64,000 bases of DNA. Origin: Paenibacillus sp. FSL K6-0276 (lineage in GTDB: Bacteria > Bacillota > Bacilli > Paenibacillales > Paenibacillaceae). Position numbers and translations under genes: made by a program. Below, one piece after another: positions 7,227 through 15,199 of the stretch (its first letter is position 1; each line of letters starts with the position of its first letter). A model generated the notes under the pieces. That model made no database searches. It was not told the DNA's origin and saw only the letters and a program-made list of their open reading frames with translations. The stretch spans positions 2,108,001 through 2,172,000 of the forward strand of contig NZ_CP150276.1 in NCBI RefSeq assembly GCF_037977235.1, in the 5' to 3' direction.

Positions 7227-9164
7227 ATGAATATTATGACCGTGGAACATCTTTCCAAGAGTTATGGAGAGAAAGTACTCTTTAGTGATGCTTCATTTGG
7301 TATGGACGATCGGGATAAAATTGGCTTGATCGGTGTGAATGGAACGGGTAAATCAACGTTTTTACGTATAATTGCCGGTCTGGATTCTCCGGATGGTGGG
7401 CAAATTGCGATCGGAAATAATGTACGAGTGCAATACTTGGCACAGAATCCTCCTTATGAACCGACAAATACGGTATTACAACAAGTCTTCGCCGGAGATG
7501 ATCCAGACCTTGCGACAATGCGCGAGTATATGGAGACGATGTCACTCCTTGAAAAACAGCCAGGCAATGCAGAACTGGAAGGTAAATTGGTGCGGATTGG
7601 ACAGGCTATCGACGCCGCAGGTACTTGGCATTTGGAGAGTGAAGCCAAAAGCGTTCTTACTAAGCTAGGCATAGTGAAGTTCGATGCGCTGATGGATACG
7701 CTGTCTGGTGGTCAACGGAAACGTGTAGCACTAGCAGCTGCCCTGATTACTCCATCTGAGCTATTGATTCTGGATGAGCCTACGAACCATATTGATACGG
7801 ATTCCGTGGCTTGGTTAGAGCAATATTTACAGAAACGGCGCGGCGCCCTTTTAATGGTTACGCATGATCGATACTTCTTGGAGCGTGTCGCAAGTGTCAT
7901 GCTAGAGCTGGATGGTGGCCAGTTATATCGTTATGAAGCCAATTATTCTCGCTTTCTGGAGCTAAAAGCCGACCGTGAAGAGCGTGAAGCCTCTGCGGAG
8001 CAGAAGCGTAAGAACCTGCTTCGGACGGAGCTTGCTTGGATTCGTCGCGGAGCCAAGGCTCGTTCAACGAAACAGAAGGCCAGAATCGACCGCTTTGAGA
8101 AGCTGAAAGAAAGTACAGGAAGTAGTTCGAACGGTTCGCTGGATATTTCGGTGGCCTCGACACGTTTGGGTCGCAAGATCATTGAAATCAACGATTTGTC
8201 GAAATCGCTGGATGGTCGTCAACTAATTAAAGACTTAACCTATATTGCTGTACCACAGGATCGTGTAGGTATCGTAGGCCCGAATGGTAGTGGTAAATCA
8301 ACACTGCTGAATCTGATTGCAGGTATGCTGCAGCCGGATAAGGGAGAGGTTCAGCTTGGCGCCACGGTTAAGTTGGGTTACTTTACGCAAGAACATCAGG
8401 ATATGGATGTCAGCATGCGAGCCATTGAATATGTGAAGGAAGAAGCGGAAGTGATACGTACGGCTGACGGTAGCGTAATTACGGCTGGCCAAATGCTCGA
8501 ACGATTCTTGTTCCCTCCTGCCATGCAGTGGACACCGATCTCGAAACTATCCGGGGGCGAAAAAAGACGTCTGTATCTACTTCGTGTATTGATGGGGGCA
8601 CCTAACGTACTGCTATTGGATGAGCCTACTAACGACTTGGATATTGGTACGTTGGCTGTTTTAGAAGATTATTTGGATGAATTCCCAGGCGTTGTTTTCA
8701 CCGTATCACATGACCGCTATTTCTTGGATCGCACTATAGATAAGCTGATTGCTTTTGAAAATGGAGAAATCCGCCTTCATGTTGGAGATTATACCGAGTA
8801 TGAAGAATGGCTGGCCAAAAATGTTCCCTCGCGCAATGCGGAATCGAACAAAGAGGACGGAAATGCAAAGCGCAAAGAGACTGCAGACACTGGTAGTAAC
8901 TCAGCGGCATCATCAGCTCCCAAGACCAAACTCAAATTCAGCTTTAAAGAACAGCGTGAATATGAAGGAATTGACGAGCAAATCGAGCTTGCGGAGCAGC
9001 GTTTGACTGATATTAGTGCGGAGATGGAAGCAGCGTTTGCTGACTCTGGGAGACTGCAGGAGTTAGTTGAAGAGCAGCGGCTTGCCGAAACCGAACTGGA
9101 GCGTCTGATGGAACGCTGGACCTATCTGAACGAGCTTGCAGAGCAAATCGCTGGTAAAGCATAA
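7227..9164 (+). CDS. ABC-F family ATPase (YfmR/Uup-like ribosome-associated)
   Basis: 645 residues with two ABC modules and no membrane segments, so not a transporter. Module 1 has Walker A GVNGTGKST, signature LSGGQRKRVALA and Walker B LLILDEPTNHID. Module 2 has GPNGSGKST, LSGGEKRRLYLL and LLLDEPTNDLD. A charged interdomain linker (REEREASAEQKRKN) lies between, and the C-terminal ~80 residues form a coiled coil after a low-complexity stretch. This layout matches Uup/YfmR, ABC-F proteins that act on stalled ribosomes; an antibiotic-resistance role cannot be excluded. ATG 7227 with GCGAGGA at 7214-7220 is preferred over ATG 7197. Confidence 0.88.
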   Translation: MNIMTVEHLSKSYGEKVLFSDASFGMDDRDKIGLIGVNGTGKSTFLRIIAGLDSPDGGQIAIGNNVRVQYLAQNPPYEPTNTVLQQVFAGDDPDLATMREYMETMSLLEKQPGNAELEGKLVRIGQAIDAAGTWHLESEAKSVLTKLGIVKFDALMDTLSGGQRKRVALAAALITPSELLILDEPTNHIDTDSVAWLEQYLQKRRGALLMVTHDRYFLERVASVMLELDGGQLYRYEANYSRFLELKADREEREASAEQKRKNLLRTELAWIRRGAKARSTKQKARIDRFEKLKESTGSSSNGSLDISVASTRLGRKIIEINDLSKSLDGRQLIKDLTYIAVPQDRVGIVGPNGSGKSTLLNLIAGMLQPDKGEVQLGATVKLGYFTQEHQDMDVSMRAIEYVKEEAEVIRTADGSVITAGQMLERFLFPPAMQWTPISKLSGGEKRRLYLLRVLMGAPNVLLLDEPTNDLDIGTLAVLEDYLDEFPGVVFTVSHDRYFLDRTIDKLIAFENGEIRLHVGDYTEYEEWLAKNVPSRNAESNKEDGNAKRKETADTGSNSAASSAPKTKLKFSFKEQREYEGIDEQIELAEQRLTDISAEMEAAFADSGRLQELVEEQRLAETELERLMERWTYLNELAEQIAGKA

Positions 9165-9203
9165 ACCGGATTGTCTTTTTATGACACTAGGGAGGGGCTC
9201 AGT

Positions 9204-9689
9204 ATGGAAAATCAACTCAAGGCTGCTGTAGCCCTGCGAAATGAAGGTAAAGCTGAAGAAGCCAGGATGATACTGTTAGAGTTATATGAGCAGAATGCTA
9301 ATGACGCAGAACTTCTGTATCAATTGGCATGGACCCATGATGTGCTCGGTCTGGAACGCGAGGCAGTGCCCTTTTATGAGAAAAGTTTAGCACTAGACTT
9401 ACCTTCGGAGCAGAGAGTCGGCGCACTATTGGGACTGGGCAGCACATACCGAACACTCGGAGAATATGATTACTCCAAAGCAATTCTAGAGCAGGCCGTT
9501 CGCGAGTACCCAGAGAATAAGGAATTTCCTGTGTTCCTTGCGATGACCAAGCATAACCTTGGAGATCATAGTCTGGCTATGGGGATGTTACTTAAATTGC
9601 TGGCAGAAACCTCATCAGATGAAGGAATAAGAAGTTATAGTAAGGCCATTTCATATTATTCAGATAAGCTAGAGCAAGTCTGGGAATGA
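9204..9689 (+). CDS. Tetratricopeptide repeat protein
   Basis: 161 residues made almost wholly of helical pairs. TPR-like units are visible at AVALRNEGKAEEARMILLEL, LLYQLAWTHDVLGLEREAVP, ALLGLGSTYRTLGEYDYSKA and VFLAMTKHNLGDHSLAMGM. No catalytic motif and no signal peptide; a cytoplasmic protein-protein adaptor is the likely role. ATG 9204 with GGAGGGG at 9191-9197 fixes the start. It lies 39 bases after the ABC-F gene and ends before a shared terminator. Confidence 0.82.
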   Translation: MENQLKAAVALRNEGKAEEARMILLELYEQNANDAELLYQLAWTHDVLGLEREAVPFYEKSLALDLPSEQRVGALLGLGSTYRTLGEYDYSKAILEQAVREYPENKEFPVFLAMTKHNLGDHSLAMGMLLKLLAETSSDEGIRSYSKAISYYSDKLEQVWE

Positions 9690-9700
9690 ATGAAATCAAA

Positions 9701-9738
9701 AAAGAAGCGATCTCGTATTAGTCGATAATCGCTTCTTT
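9701..9738. terminator. Bidirectional terminator between convergent genes
   Basis: Perfect 11-bp stem AAAGAAGCGAT / ATCGCTTCTTT (9701-9711 with 9728-9738). The minus strand continues into a six-T run, the plus strand into a shorter one. It lies between the TPR gene and the end of the minus operon. Confidence 0.85.
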
Positions 9739-9743
9739 GTGCT

Positions 9744-10574
9744 TTATTTCGTTCCATCCACCGCAATCATTTGCACCACAGCACGAGAGTCACCGGGTAA
9801 GATGATTTCATCAGCATTCATCTGAGAGGAGCCATCTCCATCTAGGAAGATACCTTCGAGACCTTCAGCAGGAACGGTCTGTAGGATCGCTGAGCGGAAC
9901 TCTGCCGCCGTCGAGAGCGTTGGCGTAACAATCAGCCACAGCTTGCCATTATCGTCATACAGCATGCCTGAGCGCATCCGTTTCTCATCAGCATAAGGAA
10001 GATGTTCTTCGGCTATAGCAGATTCCCAGAGATTCTCATGCTTCAGATTCATACTAATGCCACCTTGAGCAAAGTAATGCTGACGATCAGTAACCTTCAA
10101 TTCTGCTCCAGAAGAGGCGACCTGAACAGAGAAACTGCGACTAGCACCATCCCAGACGAGAGTTCCTCGTGCATATTTAGCGTTAAACCAGCCGGAGCCG
10201 TACGCCTTTTTGACACCGTTAGTAGGGTTATCATTCATGATAGCAATGGATAGAAGCGCATCTCCATAGAAGAAGCCTCCATTAATCCCATAAGCAATAA
10301 CTTGCTGAAGGGGTGCATCAGCGGCTCTGAGCTTAATATCTTCTGGCGAAAGTGACATCATATAGAGTTGCACATTTTCCGGACTCTCTTTTTCCAAAAA
10401 GCTATAGGAGTGAGGAAGGTCACTAAATGGACCTTCATTGTCATTGCCAAATATTTGGAACACCGATACCGCTAACCCTACAATAAAGAGCAGCAGAAGA
10501 GAAACGATCAGCCATTGTCTACGTCTCCAGAGCTGCTTTAACTTGCCAGTGCTAGCTTCAGTTAGTACCCACAT
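9744..10574 (-). CDS. Phosphodiester glycosidase family (DUF2233/NAGPA-like) membrane-anchored protein
   Basis: 276 residues. A basic N-terminus is followed by one membrane segment (LIVSLLLLFIVGLAVSVFQIF), then an extracytoplasmic domain. The domain shows AYGINGGFFYGDALL near residue 95 and FLDGDGSSQMN near the C-terminus, the two conserved blocks of the phosphodiester glycosidase (NAGPA, DUF2233) family. Bacterial substrates are mostly undefined; cell-wall sugar phosphates are a reasonable guess. The ATG lies 17 bases inside the M42 gene with no good ribosome binding site, so translation probably depends on the upstream gene. Confidence 0.72.
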   Translation of the reverse strand: MWVLTEASTGKLKQLWRRRQWLIVSLLLLFIVGLAVSVFQIFGNDNEGPFSDLPHSYSFLEKESPENVQLYMMSLSPEDIKLRAADAPLQQVIAYGINGGFFYGDALLSIAIMNDNPTNGVKKAYGSGWFNAKYARGTLVWDGASRSFSVQVASSGAELKVTDRQHYFAQGGISMNLKHENLWESAIAEEHLPYADEKRMRSGMLYDDNGKLWLIVTPTLSTAAEFRSAILQTVPAEGLEGIFLDGDGSSQMNADEIILPGDSRAVVQMIAVDGTK

Positions 10575-11601
10575 AAGCAGCGAGAAGCTTAGCAGTGTTT
10601 ACTACAGCTTGCTTATGTGTACGTTCCATGGAGTGGGAGGCATGTACGCCTGGGCCAATCAGTGCTGCACGAATATTGTTGCCGCCCCGCAGAGCAGCCG
10701 AAGCATCAGAGCCGTACATTGGATATACATCAACGGCATAAGGAATAGCGAGTGCATCTGCCAGTTCAATTAAACGGCCTGTCATAGCATAATCGTACGG
10801 TCCTGAAGAGTCTTTTGCACAGATAGATACATCGGTTTCTTTACAGCTAAGATCGTCTCCCATGGCGCCCATATCGACTGCTATCATTTCATTGATGTCA
10901 CCAGGAATCCAAGCTGTACCGTGACCTACTTCCTCGTAGTTGGAGATGAGGAAGGAAAGATTATGGAGAGGTCTCCAGCCTTCACGTTTAATACTTTCCA
11001 AAAGTCCAAGAAGGGCAGCAACGCTCGCCTTGTCGTCGAGATGACGGGATTTAATATATCCGCTAGGCGTAATCACCGCACGTGCATCGAAGGATATGAA
11101 ATCACCAACGGAGATGCCAAGCTTGAGTACATCTTCTTTGGAAGAAACCAGCTCATCAATACGTACCTCCATGTTTTCCTCTGAACGTTTGAAGTCACGA
11201 GCATCTGGATATACGTGAACAGATGGATGGCTGGTTAAGATGGTTCCTGTATAGGCTTTGCCGCTACGGGTATGGATCACGCAGTATTCATTCTCAATGC
11301 TGTGCATGGCAAAGCCACCAACAGAGGTCAATCGCAGTGTACCATTGGATTTAACAGAGCGAACCATGCCTCCAAGTGTATCCACGTGAGCGCTGATGCC
11401 GATAGTACGCGAAGGGTCAAGGCCAGGGACGGTAAGAATAACGCCGCCTTTTTCATTCCAGCTTAACGGTACATTCAGTGCTGCCGCTTCTTCGGCTACA
11501 AGATTCATCACTTGTGCTGTGAAGCCGCTGGGGCTCGGTGTATCAAGCAATTTTTTAAGGATCGAAAGTATGTAATCTTCATTAGGTTGAATGGTAATCA
11601 T
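10558..11601 (-). CDS. M42 family metallopeptidase (glutamyl/leucyl aminopeptidase type)
   Basis: 347 residues, normal for YsdC/YtoP/FrvX-type M42 peptidases. Two-metal ligands and catalytic residues are visible in order: ISAHVDTLGGM, HLDDKASVAA, NYEEVGHG (catalytic Glu pair), AVDMGAMG, and GVHASHSMERTH near the C-terminus. M42 enzymes form dodecameric shells that trim peptides in the cytoplasm. The ATG overlaps the LapA-like stop by four bases, and GGGAGGA precedes it. Middle gene of a three-gene minus-strand operon. Confidence 0.9.
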   Translation of the reverse strand: MITIQPNEDYILSILKKLLDTPSPSGFTAQVMNLVAEEAAALNVPLSWNEKGGVILTVPGLDPSRTIGISAHVDTLGGMVRSVKSNGTLRLTSVGGFAMHSIENEYCVIHTRSGKAYTGTILTSHPSVHVYPDARDFKRSEENMEVRIDELVSSKEDVLKLGISVGDFISFDARAVITPSGYIKSRHLDDKASVAALLGLLESIKREGWRPLHNLSFLISNYEEVGHGTAWIPGDINEMIAVDMGAMGDDLSCKETDVSICAKDSSGPYDYAMTGRLIELADALAIPYAVDVYPMYGSDASAALRGGNNIRAALIGPGVHASHSMERTHKQAVVNTAKLLAAYVGTN

Positions 11602-11912
11602 GGTTGAAATCCTCCCGATAAACTATCATTGTCTAGATTTAAAGAATCCGTTGAAGAACTGGCATCACGAAGCTTAGTTAGCTCAGCTGTCATGCTTTTA
11701 ATTTGTTTTTGCAGCTTATACTGACGGAAAATTCCGTACGAGCCAACAATGATACCGCCAATAAGGGCACAGCCAAGGATAACAAGAATGAGCGGTATAT
11801 TAACTACATCAAAACCGAAGTTGACCTGAACCGGATCCACGTTGATGACTGCAAATATAGCTGTTAGCAGTGCGAAGATTAGACCCGCAATTAGTGACCA
11901 TTGAATTTTCAT
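11598..11912 (-). CDS. LapA-like (DUF1049) small membrane protein
   Basis: 104 residues with two hydrophobic helices (LIAGLIFALLTAIFAVINV and LILVILGCALIGGIIVGSYG) and a cytoplasmic coiled tail (KLQKQIKSMTAELTKLRD). This is the LapA/DUF1049 pattern, which includes the VNFGF-type segment between the helices. ATG 11912 follows GAGGAGGAAG at ideal spacing; the in-frame ATG at 11930 lies upstream of that site and is rejected. First gene of the operon with the M42 peptidase. Confidence 0.75.
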   Translation of the reverse strand: MKIQWSLIAGLIFALLTAIFAVINVDPVQVNFGFDVVNIPLILVILGCALIGGIIVGSYGIFRQYKLQKQIKSMTAELTKLRDASSSTDSLNLDNDSLSGGFQP

Positions 11913-11944
11913 TGAATACTTCCTCCTCAAGGGATATAACAGTA

Positions 11945-11976
11945 TAAAATCCCTTGCCCAAATAGGGCAAGGGATT
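11945..11976 (-). terminator. Terminator of pepF
   Basis: Perfect 12-bp stem AATCCCTTGCCC / GGGCAAGGGATT (11948-11959 with 11965-11976) with a 5-nt loop. On the minus strand it continues into TTTTAT, just after the pepF stop. Confidence 0.8.
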
Positions 11977-11999
11977 AATGCAATACTAAGCTCTCTGCC

Positions 12000-13790
12000 T
12001 TATTTGGTCAACTGTTCCATTTGAGTGATAACATCTTCGAATACACTCATCGCTTCGCGAATTGGTTCAGGAGAAGACATGTCAACACCAGCTTTAGACA
12101 GAATATTAATCGAGTAGTCACTGCCACCACTCTTCAAGAAGCCGAGGTACCGATCTACTGCTGGTTTGCCTTCTTCAAGAATTTGTTTGGCAAAGCTAGT
12201 CGCCGCTGAGAAGCCGGTTGCGTATTTGTAAACATAGAAACTGTTATAAAAATGCGGGATCCGTGCCCATTCCATCTCGATATCCTGATCTATAATCATT
12301 TCTTTGCCGTAGTATTTGACATTCAGATCGTAATAGATACTCGAAAGATCTTGTGGAGTAAGCGAATCGCCCTCTTCAACACGCTGATGGATGATTTTCT
12401 CGAATTCAGCGAACATCGTTTGCCGGAAAATCGTTGTACGGAACTGATCAGCATAGTAGGTAAGCAAATACATTTTTTCCTTAGGATCTTTAGACTTTTT
12501 AAGTAAATAATCCATAAGCAACGCTTCATTGGTAGTAGAAGCAACCTCTGCCAGGAAAATAGTATATTGCGCATCCCGATAATTCAGAGCGTTATCCGAA
12601 AAATACGAGTGTAATGCATGGCCCATCTCATGCGCCAGTGTAAACATACTGTTAAGATTATCATTATGGTTCAACAGTACGAAAGGATGCGTACCATATG
12701 GCCCCCAGCTGTAAGCCCCGGACCGTTTGTTCTCGTTCTCATAGACATCGATCCATCCGTTGTCGTAGCCTTTTTGCAGCACATTCAGATAATCTTCACC
12801 CAGCGGTTTGAGACCCTCTTTAGTGATTTTCTTGGCTTCTTCATAGGTGATATCTAATTTATATTCATCAACAAGTGGTGCAAACAGATCATACATATGT
12901 AGCTCATCGACACCTAGCAGCGTCTGACGCAGTTTCATATAACGATGCATCAATGGAAGGCTTTCGTGTATCGTGTCAATCAAGTTGGTGTAAACCTCTT
13001 TAGGAATGTTATCGCCATACAGCGACATTTCCATTACAGAAGGATACTTGCGAATCCGTGAGTAAAACACATTCTTATTCACATTGGCGCTAAGCGTTGC
13101 TGCGATAGTATTCTTTTGCTTCCGGTAGGTATCGTAGACTGCTTTAAAAGCATTTCGGCGAACTTCACGATCTGTACTTTCTAGAAACTTGATATAGTTG
13201 CCATGAGTCAGCTCAACTTCTTTGCCATCCTCATCTTTAATCTTGGGGAATTTTAGATCCGCATTGTTCAGCATGCTAAAAATGTTCTGAGGCGCTTGCG
13301 CTAAATTTCCTACTTGAGCAAGCAGTGCTTCTTCAGCCTTAGACAGCACGTGAGCTTTTTCACGTTTCATTTCAGTTAAAGTGAATTTATAAGCGGATAG
13401 ATCCGGATCAGCGATGAACTGTTCCAACTTTTCTATAGGCAATGCCAGAATTTCTGGGGTTACAAAAGATAATGCCTCGCCTGCTTCTATACCAAGCTTT
13501 TTCGCTTTGGAGGACAAAGCTTGGTAGTCGGGATTAGCTGTGTCTTCATCCTGACGCATGTGTGCATACACATAGAGTCGTTCAGTTAGGATGGACAACT
13601 TGTCATCCAGCTCAAAACATTTTTTTAGAGCATCTGCGGAATCTAGTGTACCTTGAAAATCCGCAGCTTTTTTGATTAGGGATTTAGCTTCTGCATATTC
13701 TGCATCCCAATCCTTCTGAGAAGCAAACACATCTTCAAGCTTCCAACGATTCTCAGCAGGTACTTCGCTTCTTTTCAATAATTGTTCCAT
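12000..13790 (-). CDS. pepF: Oligoendopeptidase F (M3B)
   Basis: 596 residues, usual for PepF. The zinc motif is in LAHEMGHALHSYFS (about residues 386-390), with the third ligand Glu in the following EVASTTNEALL block. The C-terminus has FYVYKYATGFSAA, typical of M3B. PepF degrades 7-17-residue peptides in the cytoplasm. ATG 13790 has AGGAGGG six bases upstream and begins MEQLLKRSEVPAENRWKLED, like known PepF proteins. A second in-frame ATG at 13916, also with a perfect AGGAGG, would add 42 residues; see findings. Confidence 0.92.
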   Translation of the reverse strand: MEQLLKRSEVPAENRWKLEDVFASQKDWDAEYAEAKSLIKKAADFQGTLDSADALKKCFELDDKLSILTERLYVYAHMRQDEDTANPDYQALSSKAKKLGIEAGEALSFVTPEILALPIEKLEQFIADPDLSAYKFTLTEMKREKAHVLSKAEEALLAQVGNLAQAPQNIFSMLNNADLKFPKIKDEDGKEVELTHGNYIKFLESTDREVRRNAFKAVYDTYRKQKNTIAATLSANVNKNVFYSRIRKYPSVMEMSLYGDNIPKEVYTNLIDTIHESLPLMHRYMKLRQTLLGVDELHMYDLFAPLVDEYKLDITYEEAKKITKEGLKPLGEDYLNVLQKGYDNGWIDVYENENKRSGAYSWGPYGTHPFVLLNHNDNLNSMFTLAHEMGHALHSYFSDNALNYRDAQYTIFLAEVASTTNEALLMDYLLKKSKDPKEKMYLLTYYADQFRTTIFRQTMFAEFEKIIHQRVEEGDSLTPQDLSSIYYDLNVKYYGKEMIIDQDIEMEWARIPHFYNSFYVYKYATGFSAATSFAKQILEEGKPAVDRYLGFLKSGGSDYSINILSKAGVDMSSPEPIREAMSVFEDVITQMEQLTK

Positions 13791-13916
13791 AGAAACCCTC
13801 CTAGAATGATGAGATGTAGTAGGCATAATCTCCCTCGGCAATACTGTGGATGATATATCACCCGGTAGCAAGCTGAGCACAAGTAGAAGAGGGATGGACT
13901 TGGGTGTAATAAGCAT
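13791..13916 (-). other. In-frame upstream extension or leader ORF of pepF
   Basis: ATG at 13916 is preceded by AAGAGGAGGACGTC and reads 42 codons without a stop straight into pepF. It encodes a segment rich in leucine (PLLLVLSLL). Both this start and the pepF start have strong Shine-Dalgarno sites, which is unusual. The extension does not resemble the PepF N-terminus. Confidence 0.4.
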
Positions 13917-13992
13917 GACGTCCTCCTCTTGAAAAGTAGAGTCAGCTTAGTATGCCCTGCTAAGTCCCGATTATTAATATTTAGTCTTCTTT

Positions 13993-14093
13993 AAAATATA
14001 AGAAAGTATAAGTTATGCACCTATACTTTATGTCTTATATTTCTCGCTTAAACGCTTACCGTCCTTTATAAGGACGCTGAAGGCGTTTATACT
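13993..14093 (+). repeat. Two-hairpin intergenic repeat, copy B
   Basis: Nearly identical to copy A. The outer stem of hairpin 2 is repaired: AAACGCTT (14050-14057) pairs with AGGCGTTT (14081-14088) through one G-U pair, where copy A has AAACACTT with AAGCGTTT. The copy sits upstream of pepF and just past the end of the small membrane gene, antisense to both. Confidence 0.85.
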
Positions 14094-14103
14094 TATATGG
14101 TAG

Positions 14104-14274
14104 TTATGCCAATAAGCTATAAATTATAAAGATAAAGGCGAACAGAATCATAATGACTGCAGTTAAGGCCATGCCCCGCTTAAACTGCGGCGGGACACGA
14201 TCTTTGGTCATAATTAGAACTGCGCCTAGACATAGGACTAGGACAACATAAATCGCGAGATTTTCTGTATTCAT
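14104..14274 (-). CDS. Small hydrophobic membrane protein (56 aa)
   Basis: Read directly from the reverse strand. It begins MNTENLAIYVVLVLCLGAVL and ends with a second hydrophobic helix and SLLA. Two membrane helices (about residues 6-22 and 34-54) flank a short loop with KDRVPPQFKRG. The start is only six bases after the stop of the next gene upstream, with AACAGGAT in front, so the two form an operon. Not recognised; the two-helix form and operon position support a real gene. Confidence 0.6.
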   Translation of the reverse strand: MNTENLAIYVVLVLCLGAVLIMTKDRVPPQFKRGMALTAVIMILFAFIFIIYSLLA

Positions 14275-14280
14275 ATCCTG

Positions 14281-14514
14281 TTATACCTGTTTGAAAGCTG
14301 CGATAATATTTCTGTACTCTTCTTCATTATCTTTATAAGATTCTTTGTTGAATCGGTTGTTCACCCACTGCATCATAGCTGGACGACTAAGGAAGGTATG
14401 TGTTTCTTCTCCCCATTGATCGGAGATTTCTCGGAGTACAATATAGCGTCCTTGAACTTCTACCGTCATCATATTCCATTTGTCTGTTTTGTATATTTCA
14501 TGTTTTTTGATCAT
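14281..14514 (-). CDS. Small conserved-looking hypothetical protein (77 aa)
   Basis: Starts MIKKHEIYKTDKWN and is rich in aromatic and charged residues, with no membrane segment. Two ATG codons (14520, 14514) follow AGGGTGG; spacing favours 14514. Not recognised. It is followed six bases later by the small membrane protein gene, so the two probably act or are expressed together. Confidence 0.6.
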   Translation of the reverse strand: MIKKHEIYKTDKWNMMTVEVQGRYIVLREISDQWGEETHTFLSRPAMMQWVNNRFNKESYKDNEEEYRNIIAAFKQV

Positions 14515-14612
14515 TATCATTACCACCCTGGCGATTTTTGGCTTTTGGCTCAATGATAACGCACTGGTGAAGGGAAAAGCAAATTAAATCACACATTGAG
14601 GGCTCTGAAAGA

Positions 14613-14646
14613 TTGATTTGAACAGAAAATTGCAGTATAATATAAT
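14613..14646 (+). promoter_or_regulatory. Two overlapping promoters for the cold shock gene
   Basis: TTGATT (14613-14618) and TATAAT (14636-14641) are 17 bases apart. TTGAAC (14618-14623) and a second TATAAT (14641-14646) are also 17 apart, offset by five bases. Confidence 0.7.
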
Positions 14647-14650
14647 TATA

Positions 14651-14664
14651 CGCCATATATGGCG
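14651..14664. promoter_or_regulatory. Palindrome at the csp transcription start
   Basis: Perfect 14-bp palindrome CGCCATATATGGCG, beginning five bases after the second -10 and so at or just after the predicted start site. It is followed by GTTATTTTTT and then the AGGAGG. It could be a repressor operator or a short 5' RNA hairpin. Confidence 0.5.
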
Positions 14665-14688
14665 GTTATTTTTTAGGAGGTTGTTTAA

Positions 14689-14886
14689 TTGAAAGGTACA
14701 GTAAAATGGTTTAACGCAGAAAAAGGTTATGGTTTTCTTCAAGTAGAAGGCGGCGAAGATGTATTCGTACACTTCTCAGCAATTCAAGGTGACGGATTCA
14801 AAACTTTGGACGAAGGTCAAGAAGTAGAATTCGATATCACTGATGGTAATCGTGGACCGCAAGCTGAAAACGTAGTAAAATTATAA
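14689..14886 (+). CDS. Cold shock protein (CspA/CspB family)
   Basis: 65 residues, the standard size. RNP1 KGYGFLQV and RNP2 VFVHFSAI are present, preceded by TVKWFNAE. It binds single-stranded RNA and DNA and acts as an RNA chaperone. The start is TTG at 14689, with AGGAGG at 14675-14680 eight bases upstream; TTG starts are common in csp genes of this group. Monocistronic, with its own promoter region and a UUCG-capped terminator. Confidence 0.95.
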   Translation: MKGTVKWFNAEKGYGFLQVEGGEDVFVHFSAIQGDGFKTLDEGQEVEFDITDGNRGPQAENVVKL

Positions 14887-14970
14887 GAAACAGCAATGAC
14901 AGTTAAGCTGTCTGCTACAAATATATAATTTACTTGGCAAGCCCTTGCAAGAGTGGTTACCAACTTATAG

Positions 14971-15001
14971 AACACAGTTCTTTCGAGAACTGTGTTTTTT
15001 T
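14971..15001 (+). terminator. Terminator of the cold shock gene
   Basis: Perfect 11-bp stem AACACAGTTCT / AGAACTGTGTT closed by a TTCG tetraloop (14982-14985), followed by a T run. Confidence 0.93.
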
Positions 15002-15002
15002 A

Positions 15003-15099
15003 CAAATATAAGAATTTATAAGCTACGCAACTATAATATCTTTATATTTCTACGAGAAACGGTTGTCATCTTTAAAGGATGACAACGTCGTTTCTTCTT
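15003..15099 (+). repeat. Two-hairpin intergenic repeat, copy D (diverged)
   Basis: Same two-hairpin plan with different sequence. Hairpin 1: AAATATAAG with CTTTATATTT, inner TTATA with TATAA. Hairpin 2: AGAAACG (15055-15061) with CGTTTCT (15089-15095), and GTTGTCATC (15062-15070) with GATGACAAC (15078-15086). It lies between the csp terminator and the MFS terminator. Apart from this repeat and the two terminators, 14887-15199 holds nothing else I can identify. Confidence 0.75.
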
Positions 15100-15124
15100 G
15101 GTTTAATTGACATCAACATAGATG

Positions 15125-15172
15125 AAAAGGTCTCTGCATTCCCAATTGAAAGGGACAGCAAAGACCTTTTTT
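15125..15172. terminator. Terminator of the MFS gene (bidirectional)
   Basis: AAAAGGTCTCTGC (15125-15137) pairs with GCAAAGACCTTTT (15158-15170) with one mismatch. T runs lie on both strands. Confidence 0.75.
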
Positions 15173-15199
15173 ATATTTTTGAGTATCAGTAACGTTCTA

